Shown here piece after piece: positions 55,779-64,000 of a stretch of 64,000 nucleotides of DNA (positions within the stretch are counted from its first letter, which is position 1; every line of letters begins with the position of its first letter). This stretch comes from Comamonadaceae bacterium OS-4. Lineage in GTDB: Bacteria; Pseudomonadota; Gammaproteobacteria; Burkholderiales; Burkholderiaceae_C. Under the pieces are notes generated by a model that saw nothing but the letters and a program-made list of their open reading frames with translations, was not told the origin of the DNA and ran no database searches. The position numbers and the translations under genes were made by a program. The stretch lies in contig AP026970.1 of the NCBI GenBank assembly GCA_027924025.1, forward strand, positions 2,874,501 to 2,938,500, in the 5' to 3' direction.

Positions 55779-56777
55779 TTACTGCAGGGCCTGAACCCCT
55801 GCCACCAACCAGCCGCTGCTGCCGTTTTTCGCCTTGGTCATGTTCCAGACTTCGCGGAACGGGCTAGGGCCTGCCGACAACTCTTCGCGAATCATTCCGG
55901 AGAATTCCACGCTGGCCATGTACTCGTCAGGCAACTCCTCGATGCCCAGCAAACGGGCGTCAATCATGACCACCTCAGTGTGGTTGGCACCGGTGCCTGT
56001 GTGTGCTTCCCGCTCAGCGAGCTGGGACTGGATTTCGCGGGTCATGTCGTCGGTCATCATGGCGCGCAAGGCCGCCACGTCCGACCGGTCCCAGGCTGCC
56101 TGCAGCGTCACAAAATTCGCTTTGGCGGACTTCAAAAAGCCTTCGGAATCAAACCCTGCAGGCACACCCCAATTCTGGGAGCCCATAAGCGCAGAGCCGA
56201 TCATCGAACCACCGGCGGCCTGAGGCGCCTCAAAGCCCATGTGATTCCGCTCCCATGGCCGGGCCGATGCGTCGTTGCCGACATTCTCAGCGCGGTACTG
56301 CTTCAAATCCTGCACCGGCGCCGGGCCTGCGGGAACCCCTGCGCCCTGAAAAGCAAACGGCGAGGCCTGTTGCACAGAGGCCTTGCGGCTGCGCATGAAC
56401 CACCCCACCAACATCATGACGCCCAAAGCCAGCAGACCGAACATCAAGATGTTCCCGAACGCTTCACCGAAACCCAGTGAGTTCGCCAACCAAGCCAACC
56501 CCAAGCCTGCTGCCAAGCCACCCAACATGGCGCCCCATGGCCGTTTGGGCGCCTGCGCCGCAGCAGGCGCTGCCGCGGGGGCAGGCTTGGCCGCTGTGTT
56601 GTTGACGTTTTGCGCAGGGGCTGCCGGGCTGGCCGGTGCCGCGCCCGCAGACTCGCGCTGGGTGACGTTGCTGGACTGTTTGCCGAACGATTTCCCCCCG
56701 CCCAGGCGTTTGGCGGCTTCTGCGTTAAAGCCCGAAAGGGATAGCGCGAGTGTCAATGCCAATGCCCACAATTTCAT
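55779..56777 (-). CDS. Tim44-like domain protein
   Basis: A 332-residue exported or membrane protein. A signal peptide (1-22) is followed by a low-complexity Ala/Pro-rich region (about 40-80), two hydrophobic segments (about 85-130) and a C-terminal Tim44-like domain (about 215-332). GGAGA precedes the ATG at 56777. The protein lies between ubiJ and ubiE but has no known ubiquinone role; bacterial Tim44-like proteins are of uncertain function. The gene order is conserved in related bacteria as far as I know. Confidence 0.82.
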   Translation of the reverse strand: MKLWALALTLALSLSGFNAEAAKRLGGGKSFGKQSSNVTQRESAGAAPASPAAPAQNVNNTAAKPAPAAAPAAAQAPKRPWGAMLGGLAAGLGLAWLANSLGFGEAFGNILMFGLLALGVMMLVGWFMRSRKASVQQASPFAFQGAGVPAGPAPVQDLKQYRAENVGNDASARPWERNHMGFEAPQAAGGSMIGSALMGSQNWGVPAGFDSEGFLKSAKANFVTLQAAWDRSDVAALRAMMTDDMTREIQSQLAEREAHTGTGANHTEVVMIDARLLGIEELPDEYMASVEFSGMIREELSAGPSPFREVWNMTKAKNGSSGWLVAGVQALQ

Positions 56778-56802
56778 AGTTGTCTCCTGGGTGTTACTGT
56801 CT

Positions 56803-57534
56803 TCAGCACTTGATTCCAACATGCAAAGCGGCAATACCGCCAGTCAAATTGTGATAGTCCACATGACCAAAGCCCACTTTGTGCATCAGGGTCTTTAGCT
56901 CTTTCTGGCCGGGGTGCATGCGGATGGATTCGGCCAGATAGCGGTAACTCGCATCATCTCCGGCGATCAGCTTGCCCAAACGTGGCAACACCTTGAAAGA
57001 GTACCAGTCGTACACCTTCTCCAAGGGGGGGGCTACCTTGGAAAACTCCAGCACTAGCAGCTTGCCGCCGGGTTTCAAGACCCGTTGCATTTCTGCCAAA
57101 GCCACGTCTTTGTGCGTCATGTTGCGCAAGCCGAAGGCCACGCTGACCACATTGAAATAGTTGTCCGGGAAAGGCAACTTCTCCGCATCGCACACCAGCG
57201 TGGGCAAGACGATGCCGGCGTCCAGCAGGCGGTTGCGGCCGGTGGAGAGCATGGCTTGGTTGATATCGGTGTGCACCACCTGGCCGGACTTGCCGACTTT
57301 TTTGGAGAACGCCATCGCCAGGTCGCCGGTACCGCCGGCAATATCCAAGGCCTTGTCGCCCTCCTTGAGGTTGGCCACCAGCACGGTGTAGGCCTTCCAG
57401 GCGCGGTGCAGGCCGGCCGACATCAGGTCGTTCATCAAGTCGTATTTGGGGGCGACAGAGTCAAACACGCCACGCACGTGGCTGGCTTTCTCCGACTCAT
57501 CGACCGACTTGAAACCGAAATGGGTAGTACTCAT
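56803..57534 (-). CDS. ubiE: Ubiquinone/menaquinone C-methyltransferase
   Basis: SAM-dependent methyltransferase that methylates the ring carbon of ubiquinone precursors; 243 residues. The SAM motif [10 protein letters not shown] (about residues 65-74), [12 protein letters not shown] opening, and the AFGLRN and LEFSK motifs are conserved. It is transcribed with Tim44-like, ubiJ and ubiB. A dispersed palindromic repeat sits 16 bp before its start codon. Confidence 0.95.
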   Translation of the reverse strand: MSTTHFGFKSVDESEKASHVRGVFDSVAPKYDLMNDLMSAGLHRAWKAYTVLVANLKEGDKALDIAGGTGDLAMAFSKKVGKSGQVVHTDINQAMLSTGRNRLLDAGIVLPTLVCDAEKLPFPDNYFNVVSVAFGLRNMTHKDVALAEMQRVLKPGGKLLVLEFSKVAPPLEKVYDWYSFKVLPRLGKLIAGDDASYRYLAESIRMHPGQKELKTLMHKVGFGHVDYHNLTGGIAALHVGIKC

Positions 57535-57549
57535 AGTTTTAGTCCAATT

Positions 57550-57600
57550 GGGCTCCAGCGCTCATGGAATATGCGCAGGTAGCTCCTGAAACAATAGCAA
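57550..57600. repeat. Dispersed palindromic repeat upstream of ubiE
   Basis: GGCTCCAGCGC, a ~10-nt AT-rich loop and TGCGCAGGTAGCTCCTGAAACAATAGCA match the arms of the repeat at 27670-27720; the best agreement is AGCTCCTGA and ATAGCA. It lies between DUF971 and ubiE on the minus strand and may affect read-through into ubiE. Confidence 0.6.
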
Positions 57601-57614
57601 TCAGGCAGGGGGCG

Positions 57615-58028
57615 TCAGTGGCTTGCACAGCCGTGGCCGCCCTTGGGCGCCATGACTGCATCGCGCCCAACGCCCGCGGCTTTCAGCTTGTCCTCGTAAT
57701 CCTGCCACAGGCGGGCCTGCTGGGAGCCCAAAAAATACAGGTAGTCCCAGGTGTAAATGCCGGTGTCATGGCCATCTGAAAACAGGGGCTGCACCGCATA
57801 GTTGCCCACTTGCTCCAGCGCTTCGAGCGTGACATCGCGTTTGCCGGTTTGCAGCGTTTCTTGGCCCGGCCCATGGCCCTGCACCTCGGCAGACGGCGAG
57901 TAAACGCGCATCAGCTCAAATGGAATTCGAAACCGCGCACCGTCCGAGAAGCCCACCTCCAGCACACGGCTCTGGCCGTGCACCGTGAGGTCTTGCGGGG
58001 TCGGCGCGCCAGCGGTCAAACCTGCCAT
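57615..58028 (-). CDS. DUF971 (GBBH-like) family protein
   Basis: A 137-residue protein of the gamma-butyrobetaine hydroxylase N-terminal-like family (DUF971). Typical elements are LEVGFSDGARFRIPFELMRVYSPSAEVQGHG and DGHDTGIYTWDYLY. The His/Cys-containing C-terminus (GGHGCASH) could bind metal. In betaproteobacteria it commonly sits next to ubiE. Function is not established, though Fe-S-related roles have been suggested for the family. 9 bp separate it from the flavin/Fe-S oxidoreductase. Confidence 0.85.
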   Translation of the reverse strand: MAGLTAGAPTPQDLTVHGQSRVLEVGFSDGARFRIPFELMRVYSPSAEVQGHGPGQETLQTGKRDVTLEALEQVGNYAVQPLFSDGHDTGIYTWDYLYFLGSQQARLWQDYEDKLKAAGVGRDAVMAPKGGHGCASH

Positions 58029-58037
58029 AGCGCCCCC

Positions 58038-61000
58038 TTAGACCAGCACGCGCTCAATGCCACCGGCATTGGCGGTTTGCACGTACTCGGGCAGCCATTC
58101 CTTGCCCAGAATCTGGTTGGCCATTTCGACCACGATGTAGTCGGCCTCCAGCAAGCCGTTGTTCAGGTCGTTGCCATAGCGGCTCAGACCTTGCAAGCAG
58201 CTCGGGCAGCTGGTCAATATCTTGACATTGCCTTCTGCTTTGGATGCTTGCTCTTCGGGCGCAGTCAGGGCTCGCAATGCAGTTTCGCCCTTGCGCAACT
58301 CTTCTTCTTTGCGGAAGCGGATCTGGGTGGAAATGTCCGGGCGGGTCACGCCCAGCGTGCCGGACTCGCCGCAGCAGCGGTCATTCTTCAAGACCGCATC
58401 ACCCACAAGCGCTTTGACCGTTTTCATCGGGTCTTGCAGCTTCATCGGGCTGTGGCAGGGGTCGTGATACAGATAGCCTGCACCAGCGCCACCCTCCGGA
58501 ACCAGGGTGATGCCCTTTTCCAACAGGTACTCGTGGATGTCGATGATGCGGCTGCCGGGGAATATCTTGTCGAACTCGTAGCCCTGCAACTGGTCGTAAC
58601 AGGTACCGCAGCTCACCACCACCGTCTTGATGTCCAGGTAGTTCAAGGTGTTGGCCACCCGGTGGAACAGCACCCGGTTGTCGGTGATCATCTTCTCGGC
58701 TTTGTCAGCCTGGCCGGAGCCACGCTGGGGGTAGCCGCAGCACAGGTAGCCCGGCGGCAAGACGGTTTGCACGCCGGCATGCCACAACATGGCTTGAGTA
58801 GCCAAGCCCACCTGGCTGAACAAGCGCTCAGAACCGCAGCCGGGGAAGTAGAACACCGCCTCGGTCTCCGAGGTGGTCGACTTCGGGTTGCGGATGATGG
58901 GCACGTAATCCGCATCTTCAATATCCAGCAAGGCTCGCGCCGTTTTCTTCGGCAGGCCGCCAGGCATTTTCTTGTTGATGAAGTGGATCACCTGCTCCTT
59001 GATGGGCGCGGTGCCCACAGTGGCCGGCGGCTTGGCGGTTTGCTTTTTGGCGGCCAGGCGCAAGACCTGGTTGGCCAAGCGCTGTGCCTTGAAGCCCACG
59101 CCCACCATGGCCGAGCGCATCAGCTTGATGGTCTCGGGGTTGGTCGCGTTCAAGAAAAACATGGCGGCCGCATTGCCGGGGCGGAAAGACTTCTGCCCCA
59201 TCTTGCGCAACAAGTTGCGCATGTTCATGGTCACGTTGCCAAAGTCGATCTTCACCGGGCAGGGCGATTCGCACTTGTGGCAGACCGTGCAGTGGTCGGC
59301 CACATCTTCAAACTCTTCCCAGTGTTTCACGCTGATGCCGCGGCGGGTCTGCTCCTCATAGAGGAAGGCTTCGACCAGCAGCGAAGTCGCCAGAATCTTG
59401 TTGCGCGGGCTGTAGAGCAGGTTGGCGCGCGGCACATGGGTGGCGCACACCGGTTTGCACTTGCCGCAGCGCAGGCAGTCTTTCACCGAATCGGCAATCG
59501 CGCCGATATCGCTCTGCTGCATGATCAGAGACTCGTGCCCCATGAGACCGAACGAAGGCGTGTAGGCGTTGGTCAAATCGGCATAGATCGCAGAACCATC
59601 TGCAGTCAAATGCGGCGCAAACCCGCTGCCAGGCTGCGCGGGCAGCTCCTGATTTCGGAGCAACTTGCCTTTGTTGAAGCGGCCTTCGGGGTCTACTTTG
59701 GCCTTGTAGGCAATGAAGGGGGCCAGCTCGGCTTCGCTCAAAAACTCCAGCTTGGTGATACCAATGCCGTGCTCACCAGAGATCACCCCGTCCAGGCTAC
59801 GGGCCAGCGCCATGATGCGTTTGACCGCACCGTGGGCGGCTTGCAGCATGTCGTAGTCATCGCTGTTGACGGGGATGTTGGTGTGCACATTGCCGTCGCC
59901 GGCGTGCATGTGCAGCGCCACCCAGACGCGGCCTTTGAGCACGCGCTTGTGGATGGCGGTGCACTCCGCCAAGATGGCGTCGAATGCCGCGCCAGTAAAT
60001 ATCGCTTGCAGCGGCGTGCGGATTTGTGTCTTCCAGCTGGCGCGCAGGCGGTGGTCTTGCAACTGCGGGAACAGTGTCTCGACCCCATCCAGCCAGCCTT
60101 GCCACTCGCCACGCACTTGCGCCACCAGGTCCAGCGCTTGGGCCACACGGTCTTCCAGCAACTCGGCCGATGGAATGTCGTTGGCGTCGTCTGTCTTGCC
60201 CAAAGGCAGGTCGCTGCGCTCAAAGAAAGCGGTCAGCGCATCACACAGGGCCAGCTTGTTTTGCAGGCTCAGCTCGATGTTGATGCGCTCGATGCCGTCG
60301 GTGTACTCCGCCATGCGGGGCAGCGGGATCACCACGTCTTCATTGATCTTGAAGGCGTTGGTGTGCTTGCTGATGGCCGCAGTGCGCTTGCGGTCCAGCC
60401 AGAACTTTTTGCGGGCTTCGGGGCTGATGGCCACAAAGCCTTCGCCGCTGCGGCCGTTGGCCAGGCGCACCACTTCGCTGGTGACGCGGGCCACATCGTC
60501 GGCGTTGTCGCCGGCAATGTCGCCGAACAACACCATTTTGGGGAAGCCACCGCGCTTGCTCTTGGTGGCGTAGCCCACTGCTTTCAGGTAACGGTCATCC
60601 AAGTGCTCCAGGCCGGCCAGCAACACGCCGCTGCGCTTTTGCTCAGCGAACATGAAGTCCTTGATATCCACGATGCTGGGCACCGCGTCCTTGGCATTGC
60701 CGAAGAACTCCAGGCAAACCGTGCGGGTGTGGGCGGGCATTTTGTGCACCACCCAGCGCGCGCTGGTGATCAGGCCATCGGTGCCCTCTTTCTGGATGCC
60801 GGGCAGGCCGCTCAGGAACTTGTCGGTAACGTCTTTGCCCAGGCCTTCTTTGCGGAAGGTGGCACCGGGAATGTCCAGGCGCTCTTGGCGGATCGGCGTT
60901 TTGCCGTCGGCCTTGTAGTACTGCAGCTCGAAGCTGGCCACATCCACATCATGGATCTTGCCCATGTTGTGATTGATACGGGTCACCTCCAGCCACTCGG

Positions 61001-61988
61001 CCTGCGGCGTCACCATGCGCCAGCTGGCCAGGTTGTCCAGCGCAGTGCCCCAGAGCACCGCTTTTTTGCCGCCGGCATTCATGGCAATGTTGCCGCCAAT
61101 GCACGAGGCTTCGGCAGAGGTCGGGTCGACCGCAAACACATAGCCGCCGCGCTCGGCGGCATCCGCCACCCGCTGGGTGACCACACCAGCCTCGGACCAC
61201 ACAGTGGCCACATCGCGGTCCAAACCGGGGAGGCGTTTCATCTCCACCTCGGTCATGGCTTCGAGCTTTTCGGTGTTGATCACCACGCTCTTCCAGGTCA
61301 GCGGAATCGCGCCGCCGGTGTACCCGGTGCCGCCCCCACGGGGAATAATGGTCAGCCCCAGCTCTATACAGCCTTTGACCAAACGGGCCATTTCCTCTTC
61401 CGAGTCCGGGCACAACACCACAAAGGGGTACTCCACACGCCAGTCGGTCGCGTCGGTCACATGGCTCACGCGCGAGAGGCCGTCAAACTTGACGTTGTCT
61501 TTGGCGGTGAGCTTGTAGAGCAGCTTCTGGGTCTTTTTACGCAGGGCGGCCACTTCCACAAACGCGGCGTCAAACGCCTTAACCGCCGCACGGGCAGCCA
61601 CCAGCAATTGGCCGACCATCGCGTCGCGCTCGGGGTCAGCCTCGGGCGTGCGGCGCTTCTCAACTTCCGAGAGGCGGTGGTTCAAGGCATCGACCAATTG
61701 GCCGCGCCGCTTGGGGTTATCCAGCAGATCGTCCTGCAGATAGGGGTTGCGCTGCACCACCCAGACATCGCCCAACACTTCATAGAGCATGCGGGCCGAA
61801 CGACCGGTCTGGCGCTCTCCGCGCAGCTGGTTCAACAACTCCCAGCTTTGAGAACCCAGCAAACGAATCACGATTTCCCGGTCAGAGAAAGACGTGTAGT
61901 TGTACGGGATTTCACGAATGCGCTCTTGCGCATGCGCGCCCGGCTGGGCAGCGCTGAGGAGGTGATTGAGCGAGGTGGGAGCGTTCAT
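58038..61988 (-). CDS. DUF3683/FAD-linked oxidase/4Fe-4S/CCG-domain oxidoreductase
   Basis: A 1316-residue multidomain protein. N-terminal DUF3683 (about 1-185) is followed by a PCMH-type FAD-binding domain (about 205-400; [13 protein letters not shown]), a FAD-linked oxidase C-terminal domain (to about 770), a 4Fe-4S pair ([11 protein letters not shown] from Cys838; [12 protein letters not shown] near 895-910), and two CCG domains ([16 protein letters not shown]). E. coli YdiJ has the same order without DUF3683. It probably oxidises a D-2-hydroxyacid such as D-lactate and passes electrons to quinone; the substrate is inference. The FAD/Fe-S linker DNA at 59635-59663 resembles a repeat arm. 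Confidence 0.9.
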   Translation of the reverse strand: MNAPTSLNHLLSAAQPGAHAQERIREIPYNYTSFSDREIVIRLLGSQSWELLNQLRGERQTGRSARMLYEVLGDVWVVQRNPYLQDDLLDNPKRRGQLVDALNHRLSEVEKRRTPEADPERDAMVGQLLVAARAAVKAFDAAFVEVAALRKKTQKLLYKLTAKDNVKFDGLSRVSHVTDATDWRVEYPFVVLCPDSEEEMARLVKGCIELGLTIIPRGGGTGYTGGAIPLTWKSVVINTEKLEAMTEVEMKRLPGLDRDVATVWSEAGVVTQRVADAAERGGYVFAVDPTSAEASCIGGNIAMNAGGKKAVLWGTALDNLASWRMVTPQAEWLEVTRINHNMGKIHDVDVASFELQYYKADGKTPIRQERLDIPGATFRKEGLGKDVTDKFLSGLPGIQKEGTDGLITSARWVVHKMPAHTRTVCLEFFGNAKDAVPSIVDIKDFMFAEQKRSGVLLAGLEHLDDRYLKAVGYATKSKRGGFPKMVLFGDIAGDNADDVARVTSEVVRLANGRSGEGFVAISPEARKKFWLDRKRTAAISKHTNAFKINEDVVIPLPRMAEYTDGIERINIELSLQNKLALCDALTAFFERSDLPLGKTDDANDIPSAELLEDRVAQALDLVAQVRGEWQGWLDGVETLFPQLQDHRLRASWKTQIRTPLQAIFTGAAFDAILAECTAIHKRVLKGRVWVALHMHAGDGNVHTNIPVNSDDYDMLQAAHGAVKRIMALARSLDGVISGEHGIGITKLEFLSEAELAPFIAYKAKVDPEGRFNKGKLLRNQELPAQPGSGFAPHLTADGSAIYADLTNAYTPSFGLMGHESLIMQQSDIGAIADSVKDCLRCGKCKPVCATHVPRANLLYSPRNKILATSLLVEAFLYEEQTRRGISVKHWEEFEDVADHCTVCHKCESPCPVKIDFGNVTMNMRNLLRKMGQKSFRPGNAAAMFFLNATNPETIKLMRSAMVGVGFKAQRLANQVLRLAAKKQTAKPPATVGTAPIKEQVIHFINKKMPGGLPKKTARALLDIEDADYVPIIRNPKSTTSETEAVFYFPGCGSERLFSQVGLATQAMLWHAGVQTVLPPGYLCCGYPQRGSGQADKAEKMITDNRVLFHRVANTLNYLDIKTVVVSCGTCYDQLQGYEFDKIFPGSRIIDIHEYLLEKGITLVPEGGAGAGYLYHDPCHSPMKLQDPMKTVKALVGDAVLKNDRCCGESGTLGVTRPDISTQIRFRKEEELRKGETALRALTAPEEQASKAEGNVKILTSCPSCLQGLSRYGNDLNNGLLEADYIVVEMANQILGKEWLPEYVQTANAGGIERVLV

Positions 61989-62089
61989 CAGGGTGTGTAG
62001 TTGCTGCCATAGGCCCCAAAAAGGCCTTTTTTGGTAGGTTTGCGATGGTACCGCACCGCCTATACACGGGCTTTTCTAATGGAAACCCC

Positions 62090-62103
62090 TGACCAATCGG
62101 TCA
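62090..62103. promoter_or_regulatory. Candidate TetR-type operator before ugpB
   Basis: TGACCAATCGGTCA is a palindrome with perfect 5-bp arms and a 4-bp spacer, about 85 bp before the ugpB start. Its shape resembles TetR-family operators. A short hairpin with a T-run (AGGCC-loop-GGCCT at 62011-62027) lies further upstream. No Pho box is obvious in this 199-bp divergent region. Confidence 0.4.
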
Positions 62104-62187
62104 GAAACCCTGGTGTGTAATCAGAGTGACACAAAATTGAAATGAAGCACCCATAAAGTGGTGCCATTCGTCCCTCAGGAAAAACCC

Positions 62188-63507
62188 ATGTCTATTACCC
62201 GCAGAGCACTGTCTATCGCAGCCATTTCCGCTGCCGCATTCTCGATTCCGACACAAGCACAGGCCCAGACCGACATTCAGTGGTGGCACTCCATGACCGC
62301 CGTCAACGGTGAATGGGTGAACGACCTGGCCAAAGAGTTCAACGCGAGCCAAAAGGAATACCGCATCCTGCCGACCTTCAAAGGCAGTTATGACGAGTCC
62401 ATGACCGCAGCGGTCGCGGCCTTCCGCGCCGGCAATGCCCCGCACATCTTGCAAGTTTTCGAAGTGGGCACGGCCACCATGATGGCGAGCAAAAACGCGA
62501 TCGTGCCCGTGGGCAAGGTCATGACCGACGCAGGCTACAAGTTTGATCCCAAGGCCTACGTGCCCGCAGTGGCCGGCTACTACACCGCCCCCAATGGCCA
62601 GATGTTGAGCTTCCCGTTCAACAGCTCCACCACCGTGTTTTATTACAACAAGGATGCGTTCAAGTCCGCAGGTCTGGACCCAGAAAAAGCACCTGCCACC
62701 TGGGCCGAAGTGGCATTGGCTGGCGCCAAGCTCAAGGCCAGCGGTCACAAGTGCCCGCTGTCCATCGCGTGGCAAGGCTGGACCCAGCTGGAAAGCTTTT
62801 CGGCTTGGCACAACGTGGAATTTGCCACCAAGCAAAACGGCTTGGCTGGCTTGGATGCCCGCTTGCGAATCAACTCGCCTTTGCATGTGCGCCACATTGA
62901 AAACCTGGCCAACATGGCTAAGCAAGGCATTTTTGTCTACAAGGGCCGCGGCAACGTGCCTGAAGCCAGCTTCGTGTCGGGTGAGTGCGCCATGATGACC
63001 ACCTCCAGCGGCTTCTACGGCAACGTCAAAAAGAACGCCAAGTTCAACTTCGGTTTGGCCCCGCTGCCGCACTACCAAGACGTCCCCGGCGCCCCGCAAA
63101 ACACGGTGATCGGTGGCGCCAGCCTGTGGGTGATGTCAGGCAAAAAAGCAGAAGAATACAAAGGCATTGCCAAGTTCTTCGACTTTTTGTCCAAGCCTGA
63201 AATCCAGTCTGCCAGCCACAAGCGTACCGGCTACCTGCCGATCACGACTGCCGCGTTCCAGTTGACTGAAAAGTCGGGCTTCTACAAAGAGAACCCCGGT
63301 ACTGACGTCGCGGTGAACCAGATGATCCGCAAGGTCACTGACAAATCCCGTGGCATCCGTTTGGGCAACTATGTCCAGATCCGCGCGATCGAGGACGAAG
63401 AGCTCGAACAAGTCTGGGCTGGCAAAAAAACTGCCAAAGAAGCGCTGGACTCCGTCGTGACACGCGGCAATGAACTCCTGGTGCGTTTCGAAAAAGCGAA
63501 CCAGTAA
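62188..63507 (+). CDS. ugpB: Glycerol-3-phosphate ABC transporter binding protein
   Basis: A 439-residue periplasmic binding protein (SBP_bac_8/UgpB type). The Sec signal peptide ends near residue 25 (AQAQT). The mature start DIQWWHSM and the segments APNGQMLSFPFNSSTTVFYYNKDAF and AWQGWTQLESFS are typical of UgpB. The start at 62188 follows AGGA. The permease ugpA begins 62 bp after the stop, across a stem-loop. Confidence 0.93.
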   Translation: MSITRRALSIAAISAAAFSIPTQAQAQTDIQWWHSMTAVNGEWVNDLAKEFNASQKEYRILPTFKGSYDESMTAAVAAFRAGNAPHILQVFEVGTATMMASKNAIVPVGKVMTDAGYKFDPKAYVPAVAGYYTAPNGQMLSFPFNSSTTVFYYNKDAFKSAGLDPEKAPATWAEVALAGAKLKASGHKCPLSIAWQGWTQLESFSAWHNVEFATKQNGLAGLDARLRINSPLHVRHIENLANMAKQGIFVYKGRGNVPEASFVSGECAMMTTSSGFYGNVKKNAKFNFGLAPLPHYQDVPGAPQNTVIGGASLWVMSGKKAEEYKGIAKFFDFLSKPEIQSASHKRTGYLPITTAAFQLTEKSGFYKENPGTDVAVNQMIRKVTDKSRGIRLGNYVQIRAIEDEELEQVWAGKKTAKEALDSVVTRGNELLVRFEKANQ

Positions 63508-63525
63508 GGTTTTTCACTTCCTCAC

Positions 63526-63549
63526 AAGTGGCGGCTTATGCCGCCACTT
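63526..63549 (+). promoter_or_regulatory. Stem-loop between ugpB and ugpA
   Basis: AAGTGGCGGC (63526-63535) is perfectly complementary to GCCGCCACTT (63540-63549), with the loop TTAT. No T-run follows. It occupies the same position as the rbsB-rbsA hairpin and probably raises ugpB mRNA relative to the permease genes. Confidence 0.7.
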
Positions 63550-63569
63550 TGCATTTCTGATCGGGACAT

Positions 63570-64000
63570 ATGGCTGCTGAAAAACGCGTCGTTTTCAAAT
63601 CTGCATGGCTGCCCTGGGTGTTGATCGCACCGCAGGTCGCCGTCATCTCCATCTTCTTTTTCTGGCCTGCAGCGCAGGCGCTGCTGCAATCGGTGCAGCA
63701 AAGCGATGCCTTCGGCACCTCGGTGGTGTTTGTCGGGCTCGACAATTTCCGCAATCTCTGGAACGACGCCTCTTACCTCGCCTCCTTCAAAACGACGGCG
63801 ATTTTTTCGTTGCTGGTGGCGGTGCTGGGCTTGACGTTGTCGCTCACCCTAGCCATTTTTGCCGACCGGGTGGTCAAAGGGTCTGGCGTTTACCGTACCT
63901 TTCTGATCTGGCCTTATGCCGTGGCCCCTGCGGTGGCCGGCGTGCTTTGGCTGTTCATGTTTGCGCCCAGCATCGGCATCGTCAGCTATGGCATCCGGGA
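63570..64000 (+). CDS. ugpA: Glycerol-3-phosphate ABC transporter permease, N-terminal part
   Basis: An open frame from ATG 63570 to the window edge (143 complete codons). It begins MAAEKRVVFKSAWLPWVLIA, has a first transmembrane helix at about residues 16-36, then the family segment VFVGLDNFRNLWND, and further helices at about 80-100 and 112-135 (start of the permease core). The C-terminal part with the EAA loop is outside the window. It is the expected partner of UgpB. Confidence 0.9.
   Translation, partial: MAAEKRVVFKSAWLPWVLIAPQVAVISIFFFWPAAQALLQSVQQSDAFGTSVVFVGLDNFRNLWNDASYLASFKTTAIFSLLVAVLGLTLSLTLAIFADRVVKGSGVYRTFLIWPYAVAPAVAGVLWLFMFAPSIGIVSYGIR

Noticed and set aside
57810..62000. A 1396-codon open frame on the plus strand
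   Set aside because: It is antisense to the DUF3683 oxidoreductase, whose domains are clear. His/Gln/Ala-rich composition and no recognisable motif mark it as a GC-driven shadow.
62011..62032. AGGCC-loop-GGCCT with T-run as a plus-strand terminator
   Set aside because: It lies between divergent genes with no plus-strand transcript upstream, and the stem is only 5 bp.
1..64000. tRNA or rRNA genes, CRISPR arrays, insertion sequences, prophage or plasmid origins
   Set aside because: I looked for spaced direct repeats, transposase motifs and tRNA-like cloverleaf ends (GTTCGA/CCA) and saw none that hold up; structured-RNA search tools were not available.

Overview
The window looks like chromosomal DNA of a betaproteobacterium in Burkholderiales, most likely Comamonadaceae close to Rhodoferax/Curvibacter. 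The reasons are high GC, densely packed genes, a Bug/TctABC-type transporter, a DUF3460 gene beside scpA, a cyanophycin locus carrying DUF1854, the ubiB-ubiJ-Tim44-ubiE order, and a dispersed ~50-bp palindromic repeat that I associate with that family. I see no rRNA, tRNA, insertion sequence, prophage or CRISPR array. This assignment is inference from gene content; no database search was possible.

Region by region. 1-5 kb: the start of a patatin-like gene (runs off the left edge), a 19-bp inverted repeat, metG, a DUF1275 membrane protein and nadB. 5-13.5 kb: a LysR regulator divergent from a seven-gene operon (Bug binding protein, MaoC-type hydratase, class III CoA-transferase, CitE-like lyase, fumarase-superfamily lyase, TctB, TctA) that reads as import and breakdown of a C5-dicarboxylate of the itaconate/mesaconate/citramalate type. 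13.5-18.6 kb: a glutathione transferase, a chromate-resistance operon (chrB-chrA-rhodanese) behind a dyad operator, and a chemoreceptor. 18.6-25 kb: a complete ribose operon rbsBACRKD with a LacI-type operator. 25-31 kb: nadAC, two small proteins, scpA, panBC and a DUF1569 lipoprotein.

31-38.8 kb: a cyanophycin locus, with DUF1854 and an ABC exporter on one strand, divergent from two cyanophycin synthetase genes, the first of which has lost its Mur-ligase P-loop. 38.8-46 kb: gpsA-secB-grxC-rhodanese, divergent from gpmA-ctpA-moeB-(GGDEF)-(FlhG-like ATPase). 46-62 kb: a long run of minus-strand genes: DUF429, BLUF photosensor, folE, clsB, EEP nuclease/phosphatase, nudB, aspS, DUF502, FmdB zinc ribbon, ubiB, ubiJ, Tim44-like, ubiE, DUF971 and a 1316-residue flavin/Fe-S oxidoreductase. 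The right edge holds ugpB and the start of ugpA.

Functional themes: NAD synthesis (nadA, nadB, nadC), pantothenate (panBC), folate (folE, nudB), ubiquinone (ubiB, ubiJ, ubiE), nitrogen storage (cphA) and uptake of organic acids, ribose and glycerol-3-phosphate. The most unusual non-gene signal is the ~50-bp palindromic repeat. It appears as an intergenic terminator (13428), against the scpA start codon (27670) and before ubiE (57550). Full or half copies also appear inside coding sequence at protein linkers (metG, the DUF3683 oxidoreductase, perhaps nadB and panB).
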